From CAYOVG01 sp964407285 (GTDB lineage Bacteria > Desulfobacterota > Syntrophobacteria > Syntrophobacterales > Syntrophobacteraceae): a stretch of 10,279 nt of DNA. The position numbers were made by a program, and so were the translations under genes. The number at the start of each line of letters is the position of its first letter. Position 1 is the stretch's first letter. Shown one piece after another: positions 5,944-10,279 of this stretch. The stretch covers positions 1 to 10,279 of the forward strand of contig CAYOVG010000266.1 of NCBI GenBank assembly GCA_964407285.1, read 5' to 3'. The notes under the pieces were generated by a model. The model saw only the letters and a program-made list of their open reading frames with translations. It was not told the DNA's origin and ran no database searches.

Positions 5944-7065
5944 ATGGACTTTATAGACAAGATTCGTGAATTATCGGCTCGTATCCCGAAGCAACTCGAC
6001 AGCATTCACACTGAAGAAGCTACAAAGCACGCCATGGTAATGCCCTTCATCGGCGCCCTTGGATACAATGTCTTCGATCCAACGGAAGTGACTCCGGAGC
6101 TGTGCGCCGATGTTGGAGTCAAGAAGGGCGAAAAAGTCGACTATGCTATCCTGAAAGACTCTCAGCCTATTATGCTCTTCGAGTGCAAGCACCACTCCAC
6201 AGATTTGGGAAAGGTCCATGCATCCCAACTGTATCGCTATTTCAGCGTCACGGATGCCCGTTTCGGTGTTCTGACAAACGGCATCCTTTACTGGTTCTAC
6301 ACGGATCTCGAATCTCCCAATAAGATGGATGAAAAGCCTTTCTTCGAGTTCAATATGCTCGATATTAAGGAGTCGGCTGTAGAGGAGCTTAAGAAGTTTT
6401 CGAGAACCTCGTTCGATCTCGACAATATTTTGAATACGGCGGCGGAACTAAAATACACGAGAGAAATTCGTCGGCTGCTCTACGAGCAGATGCAGGAGCC
6501 TTCAGATGAATTCGTACGCTTTTTTGCTTCGCAGGTGTACGGCGGCAGAATGACCCAACCCGTCCGGGAGCAATTCGCGCAGCTCACAAAGCAGGCTTTC
6601 AAGCAACTCGTAAACGACCAGATAAACGAGCGGCTGAAGACAGCTTTGGCGTCGGAATCGGATGGTCAATCGCTGCAAACCAACGAACCGTCTCCCTCCC
6701 AGGGGCAGACCGTTATGAAAGCATCCGAAGATGCGGCCGCTGGCGCAGGCGTAACAACAGAGGAGGAATGGGAAGGTTATCACATTGTGAGAGCCATTCT
6801 CAGCCAGGTCGTCAGCTCCAAACGTGTCGCGATACGAGATGTCCAGAGCTACTGTGGAATCTTGCTCGACGACAACAATAGGAAACCGCTTTGCCGTCTG
6901 CATTTCAACACATCTCAAAAATACGTCGGTTTTTTTGACGTTGAAAAAGAAGAACGCATTCCGATTGAAGAGCTGAATGATCTCTACAAGTACGCAGACC
7001 GTATCAAGGGAGCGGTCGCACGGTACGAAGCAAAAGCACCGACGCATAAGGCGGATGAGCAGTAA
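5944..7065 (+). CDS. HsdR N-terminal-like PD-(D/E)XK nuclease family protein
   Basis: A 373-residue protein resembling the N-terminal nuclease domain of type I restriction HsdR subunits, as in stand-alone proteins often annotated as type I restriction endonuclease (COG4748-like). The candidate catalytic set is E24/E25 in IHTEEATK, D66 in GEKVDYAI, and E80-C-K82 in LFECKHH, followed by Q95 in ASQLYRYF, which fits the PD-(D/E)XK order with its trailing Gln. The helicase domains of a real HsdR are absent. Residues ~180-235 are helical, ~236-265 is a polar linker, and ~266-360 form a second small domain that I cannot name. The start has GGGAGTGGAGG directly upstream. No methyltransferase or specificity gene is next to it. 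It lies upstream of, and on the same strand as, the SIR2-TIR/STAND pair, so it may belong to the same defence island. Its target is unknown. Confidence 0.82.
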   Translation: MDFIDKIRELSARIPKQLDSIHTEEATKHAMVMPFIGALGYNVFDPTEVTPELCADVGVKKGEKVDYAILKDSQPIMLFECKHHSTDLGKVHASQLYRYFSVTDARFGVLTNGILYWFYTDLESPNKMDEKPFFEFNMLDIKESAVEELKKFSRTSFDLDNILNTAAELKYTREIRRLLYEQMQEPSDEFVRFFASQVYGGRMTQPVREQFAQLTKQAFKQLVNDQINERLKTALASESDGQSLQTNEPSPSQGQTVMKASEDAAAGAGVTTEEEWEGYHIVRAILSQVVSSKRVAIRDVQSYCGILLDDNNRKPLCRLHFNTSQKYVGFFDVEKEERIPIEELNDLYKYADRIKGAVARYEAKAPTHKADEQ

Positions 7066-7075
7066 AGAGTGTTGT

Positions 7076-7204
7076 GCCGTGAACGGTTGGAATCCGGGTT
7101 TTTCTGTTGGAGCGGCCGGCCGCGACTATGCTGTCGAGACGCGACATGTCGCGGCCGGAGTCAGTAACGTTACAAGAAAAGCCGACATTCTGTCCGTTCA
7201 CGGC
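7076..7204. repeat. Nested inverted repeats forming a ~129-base palindromic element
   Basis: The outer arms GCCGTGAACGG (7076-7086) and CCGTTCACGGC (7194-7204) are perfect complements. Inside, imperfect pairing continues (GAAT, then a CGG, then a TTTTCT run on the left against AGAAAAGCCGACATTC on the right). An inner pair CCGGCCGCGAC (7116-7126) and GTCGCGGCCGG (7148-7158) is again perfect. Local palindromes add to this: GCGGCCGGCCGC (7112-7123), GCGACATGTCGC (7141-7152), GTAACGTTAC (7164-7173). The element fills most of the spacer between the nuclease-like gene and the SIR2-TIR gene. It could be a MITE-like mobile element, a structured RNA, or an attenuator; no T-tract of an intrinsic terminator follows. 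Confidence 0.8.
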
Positions 7205-7242
7205 AAACGTAGAGCCGGGTGAGTGAGGAACGCGAGGAAGGT

Positions 7243-8598
7243 ATGGAAAGATTAAGCGAACAGGAATGGAACAGACTTATACAGGTTATCCGCAGAAATA
7301 CATGTATTCTCGTGCTCGGACCCGGCGTAGCCGTTACTCCGGATTGTCCACCTTTGAAGGGAGATAGCGGCCTCACTGACGGTTTGGTGGAATCTATCGC
7401 TCTCCAAATGGGAGAAGAGGGGGTATGTCAGGCTGAGAAACTGACCCATATCGCCCAACTCTATTGTCAGCATCCACAGTTCTCCAGGCTTGATCTGGAA
7501 ATGACGGTTTGCGATTATTATCGTCCCCATTATGAAAGAACAACTCCCCTGCACCTTGCATTAGCTCAGCTTCCGTTCACTCTTTGCGTCACCACAACCT
7601 TCGACAGATTTCTCTTCAATGCCTTTAGATCTATCGGAAAGCAACCGGTATGCCACTATTACCACTTCCGTAAATCTGATCGTAGATCTCCATTATCTCA
7701 AATTGAACCCTCTTTTCTTGAAAAACCCGACCATCCGGTTATCTACAACCTTTACGGCAGTTGCGATGATGAAACCTCGCTGGTTCTGAGCGAGAACGAT
7801 CTTTTGGAATTTCTGGTTAACGTCGTGAGAGGCGAGCCTCCTCTGCCGGATTTTATCAAAGCCCGATTCAGTAATCGAGGTGTCTCGTTTCTCTTTTTGG
7901 GTTTTGGGTTCCGGCATTGGTATATGCGGATTCTATTGCATATTCTCCAGGCCCATCGTCACCAAAATCCATCTCTGGCGGTGGAAGACACCCGCTTCTT
8001 CAGCCATCCGGAGAAGGAACAGATCGTGGTCTTTTTTCAAAATGAACATCGCATCCATTTCCGCTGGGAGGGCTGGGAGAGTTTTGCCGTCGAATTACAG
8101 AAACGCTATGCGGCCTCACTTCCACAGTTTTCGCCGGAGTTGCCTCCGGTTCTGCCGTCAGATGCTCCCAAGGCTTTTCTCTGCCACAGTAGTACGGATA
8201 AATCTTTCGTTGATGATCTTGGCAAAGAATTGCAGGCCCAGGGTGTTGCAGTATGGCTTGATAAGCAGGATTTGAGGGGCGGTGACGATTGGGAGCAATT
8301 GATACCCTCGGTAATCAAAAGCCAGGTTGATTATGTTGTGGTATTGCAGAGTGAAGCAATGGTGAATCGAGTGGAAAGCTATTTTCATATTGAAATCAAG
8401 GCTGCTCTTGATCGCCAAAGGAGGTTCACCGTCGGGGCGCGCTTCCTGATCCCGGCTCAAGTCCAGGCGGGATGCTTTTTGAGTGGACTGGAGCACCTTG
8501 AATGTGTGGATTTGACGATGCCCGACGGCTCTTGTCGGCTCGCTCAGACTATTCTGGAAGATTGGAACCGGCATGGAAGAAAGAGGAGAAATGCATGA
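7243..8598 (+). CDS. SIR2-like domain fused to TIR domain, putative NAD-targeting immune effector
   Basis: A 451-residue two-domain protein. The ATG at 7243 is preferred over GTG at 7219 because AGGAAGG precedes it. Residues ~10-290 are SIR2-like: ILVLGPGVA (22-30) is the nucleotide-binding GxG loop, TTTFD (117-121) stands where active members have TTNYD, YNLYGS (168-173) where they have a His as in KLHGS, then VLSENDLLEF (181-190) and LFLGFGFRHW (217-226). The usual catalytic Asn and His are thus replaced by Thr and Tyr. Residues ~309-440 are a TIR domain: KAFLCHSSTDK (310-320), BB-loop region WLDKQDLRGGDDW (338-350), and YFHIEIKAAL (380-389), where E384 matches the catalytic Glu of NADase TIRs. 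No signal peptide or membrane segment. Its stop overlaps the STAND gene start (ATGA), so the two are co-translated. Likely role, by inference: NAD depletion on infection, controlled by the STAND partner. Confidence 0.88.
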   Translation: MERLSEQEWNRLIQVIRRNTCILVLGPGVAVTPDCPPLKGDSGLTDGLVESIALQMGEEGVCQAEKLTHIAQLYCQHPQFSRLDLEMTVCDYYRPHYERTTPLHLALAQLPFTLCVTTTFDRFLFNAFRSIGKQPVCHYYHFRKSDRRSPLSQIEPSFLEKPDHPVIYNLYGSCDDETSLVLSENDLLEFLVNVVRGEPPLPDFIKARFSNRGVSFLFLGFGFRHWYMRILLHILQAHRHQNPSLAVEDTRFFSHPEKEQIVVFFQNEHRIHFRWEGWESFAVELQKRYAASLPQFSPELPPVLPSDAPKAFLCHSSTDKSFVDDLGKELQAQGVAVWLDKQDLRGGDDWEQLIPSVIKSQVDYVVVLQSEAMVNRVESYFHIEIKAALDRQRRFTVGARFLIPAQVQAGCFLSGLEHLECVDLTMPDGSCRLAQTILEDWNRHGRKRRNA

Positions 8599-10279
8599 GC
8601 AGTTCTCAGCGTCATGATCGTTATCCGGGTACTCGCTCCTATGCGGATACGGATATTGATCGAATGCTCTTTTTCGGCCGTGGTGGCGAGGCGAATGAAC
8701 TTCTGTATAGAGTCATGGGCAATCGAATTCTGCTTTTGTTCGGTAAGTCGGGACTTGGGAAGACGTCCCTTTTACAGGCTGGGGTCTTTCCGCGATTAAG
8801 AGAACAGCAGTTGCTGCCGTTGCCTGTGCGTTTGAATCGCACGGACATGGAACCTGTCGCTTTGTTCACGACGGCGATAGAGGAAGTCTGCTCACGCGTC
8901 GGGGTCGATTATTCGCCGGGAGAAAAGGGCAGTCTATGGGAGTTTTTCAAGACGGCGGTGTTCTGGTATGAGGGAATGCTGCTCACTCCGGTGCTGGTCC
9001 TGGATCAATTTGAGGAAATTTTCACACTCCAATCGGAACAAAACAGACTCACGATTGCACGGCAACTGGGGGAACTGGTTGACGGCGGATTGCCTCAAGG
9101 GCTACGGTCGAGGCTCCGGACAGGCGACAGCCTTCCCTATAGTGAAAAGCCGCCCATAGTGAAAATTATCTTCAGCTTGAGGGAGGATCATCTTGGAGCC
9201 TTGGAGGAAATTTCCGGTTTAATTCCAGGGCTTTTGGAAAATAGATTCCGTCTGATCGCCATGGACAGGGAGCAGGCAAGAGATGCGATAGTAGAACCTG
9301 CTGGATTACCGCAAGGGGAACTGTTTTTCACACGACCATTTCGTTATGAATCTGCCGCTATCGAAGAGTTAGTCGGGTTTCTCGGTGGTCGGACCGGTGA
9401 AATCGAGCCATTTCAGTTGCAGATATTGTGTCGGCAGATAGAACAACGAGTGGCGGATACTCAGGCAAGAGGCGAGATGGATGTCCTCGTTGACGATCAG
9501 TTTCTGGGTGGGCGGGCGCGGATGGAAATGGTTCTTCAGGATTTCTATGAGGATGCCGTCCGACAGATTTCGTCGCGACGGATGCAAAACAGAGTCCGAA
9601 AGCTGTGCGAAAATGGATTACTTGAATCGGGGCATCGCCGCATTCTTGAAGAGAACCACATTGTCGATGATTATGAAATCGCGGCCACCGACCTTCAAAT
9701 ACTCGTAGAGAATCGACTATTGCGCAAGGAAGAACGTTCAAGACTCTTCTACTACGAATTGAGCCATGACAGCCTGATAAAGCCGATACTGGAGAGCAGG
9801 AGAAAGACGAGAGAGGGTAGGTTGCGACGAGCAATACCGTTCGCACTAGTATTTTTCATATTGAATCTCATATTAGGAGGGTATCTACTCTATCAGTACG
9901 GAATTCGGAAGGAAATAGAGAAACTACAAGGTAAGGCTGAATCTTGCATGGTTGAGGGAGACAAGCTAAGAGCCGATGGCGATAAGATTGGGGCATCTAA
10001 AGCTTACCTGCAACAGTTGAGCACTCTAAATGAATTGATGAAACAAGATCTGAAAGACACGTCTGCGCAAAGCCGGTTGGCGCGAGATTTTGGCGGGCTC
10101 GGGAACAAACTGCTGACGTATGGAGATCGTGCAAATGCATCGATCGCCTACCGGAATGAAGATAGGATTTACGAAGACTTGTTGAAAAGGGAGAATGGCA
10201 AACACTCTTTTGTTCAGATGGTTGCATGGAGTTACATAAATTCCGCAGACCTTCGGCTCAAGGCCGGGTACATCGAGGG
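8595..10279 (+). CDS. nSTAND1-type NTPase with transmembrane segment and TPR-like repeats, 3' end outside window
   Basis: An open frame of 561 codons runs without a stop to the window end. The start ATG overlaps the SIR2-TIR stop (ATGA) and follows AGAGGAGAAATGC. N-terminal YPGTRSYADTDIDRMLFFGR (10-29) is the entry motif of nSTAND1 proteins. Walker A is GKSGLGKTS (50-58) and Walker B is VLVLDQFEEIF (133-143), followed by IIFSLREDHLGAL (191-203), the sensor-like segment. ELSHDSLIKPI (388-398) is the HD.L motif near the end of the winged-helix part. A basic stretch (401-413) precedes one transmembrane helix (about 414-433, PFALVFFILNLILGGYLL). After it, residues ~440-561 carry TPR-like repeats (YGDRANASIAYRNEDRIYED, then YINSADLRLKAGY). 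STAND ATPases switch and oligomerise on ligand binding; here the repeats would be the sensor and the SIR2-TIR protein the effector. Membrane anchoring is predicted from sequence only. Confidence 0.9.
   Translation, partial: MSSSQRHDRYPGTRSYADTDIDRMLFFGRGGEANELLYRVMGNRILLLFGKSGLGKTSLLQAGVFPRLREQQLLPLPVRLNRTDMEPVALFTTAIEEVCSRVGVDYSPGEKGSLWEFFKTAVFWYEGMLLTPVLVLDQFEEIFTLQSEQNRLTIARQLGELVDGGLPQGLRSRLRTGDSLPYSEKPPIVKIIFSLREDHLGALEEISGLIPGLLENRFRLIAMDREQARDAIVEPAGLPQGELFFTRPFRYESAAIEELVGFLGGRTGEIEPFQLQILCRQIEQRVADTQARGEMDVLVDDQFLGGRARMEMVLQDFYEDAVRQISSRRMQNRVRKLCENGLLESGHRRILEENHIVDDYEIAATDLQILVENRLLRKEERSRLFYYELSHDSLIKPILESRRKTREGRLRRAIPFALVFFILNLILGGYLLYQYGIRKEIEKLQGKAESCMVEGDKLRADGDKIGASKAYLQQLSTLNELMKQDLKDTSAQSRLARDFGGLGNKLLTYGDRANASIAYRNEDRIYEDLLKRENGKHSFVQMVAWSYINSADLRLKAGYIE

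Noticed and set aside
6502..7047. Minus-strand open frame of 181 codons
   Set aside because: Complete overlap with the well-supported nuclease-like gene on the other strand; no family pattern and no ribosome binding site.
5944..7065. Complete type I restriction-modification system
   Set aside because: Only an HsdR N-terminal-like protein is present; there are no helicase domains and no hsdM or hsdS genes.
7076..7204. Retron-type ncRNA or intrinsic terminator as explanation of the nested palindrome
   Set aside because: No reverse transcriptase gene is in the window and no T-tract follows the hairpin; neither reading can be supported, so it is reported as a repeat of unknown role.
7219..7242. 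Upstream GTG start for the SIR2-TIR gene
   Set aside because: No Shine-Dalgarno sequence precedes the GTG, whereas AGGAAGG precedes the ATG at 7243, from which the SIR2-like domain starts normally.
7309..7764. Active SIR2 NADase or sirtuin deacetylase call
   Set aside because: The residues expected to be catalytic Asn and His are Thr and Tyr, so catalytic activity is not claimed.

Overview
The window reads like a chromosomal accessory region of a Gram-negative bacterium: it carries a TolC-type outer membrane channel, a MacB/LolD-type ABC ATPase and a VapBC-type toxin-antitoxin remnant. The style of the VapB and of the efflux genes would fit a deltaproteobacterium (Desulfobacterota), but that is an impression and not a demonstrated assignment. 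No rRNA, tRNA, CRISPR array or transposase was found.

Left part (1-1766, minus strand): three small genes for secreted, cysteine-rich proteins of unknown function. Two of them (80-511 and 624-1073) lie in a direct tandem duplication with a unit of about 545 bp. Their ends are nearly identical and their middles have diverged. The third (1175-1636) has the same general architecture but is not clearly homologous.

Middle part (1767-5131, minus strand): the remains of a tripartite efflux operon. Transcription order is membrane fusion protein (frameshifted and truncated, 4447-4882), ABC ATPase (almost intact, 3741-4454), MacB-type permease (only about 110 periplasmic residues left, frameshifted, 3444-3800) and TolC-family channel (intact, 1767-3332). 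The ATPase and channel are open while the two partners are wrecked, so the pump cannot work as encoded. Just upstream, an intact vapB-like antitoxin (4931-5131) overlaps a vapC start. That vapC keeps only its first ~17 codons and then runs in frame into the membrane-fusion-protein remnant, so a deletion fused a toxin gene to an efflux gene.

Gap (5132-5943): about 810 bases without a gene that I can support; a perfect short palindrome lies just before the next gene.

Right part (5944-10279, plus strand): a defence-type cluster. It starts with a solo PD-(D/E)XK nuclease-like protein related to the HsdR N-terminal domain (5944-7065). A 177-base spacer follows that holds an elaborate nested inverted repeat (7076-7204). 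Next comes a protein that fuses a SIR2-like domain to a TIR domain (7243-8598), whose stop overlaps by 4 bases the start of an nSTAND1-type NTPase with a transmembrane segment and TPR-like repeats (8595 to beyond the window end). The coupled SIR2-TIR plus STAND pair looks like a sensor-effector immune module: the STAND protein would sense and oligomerise, and the TIR domain would deplete NAD. The SIR2-like domain lacks the usual catalytic Asn and His, so it may be a structural or nucleotide-binding module. This pair, with the adjacent nuclease and the structured spacer, is the most interesting content of the window.
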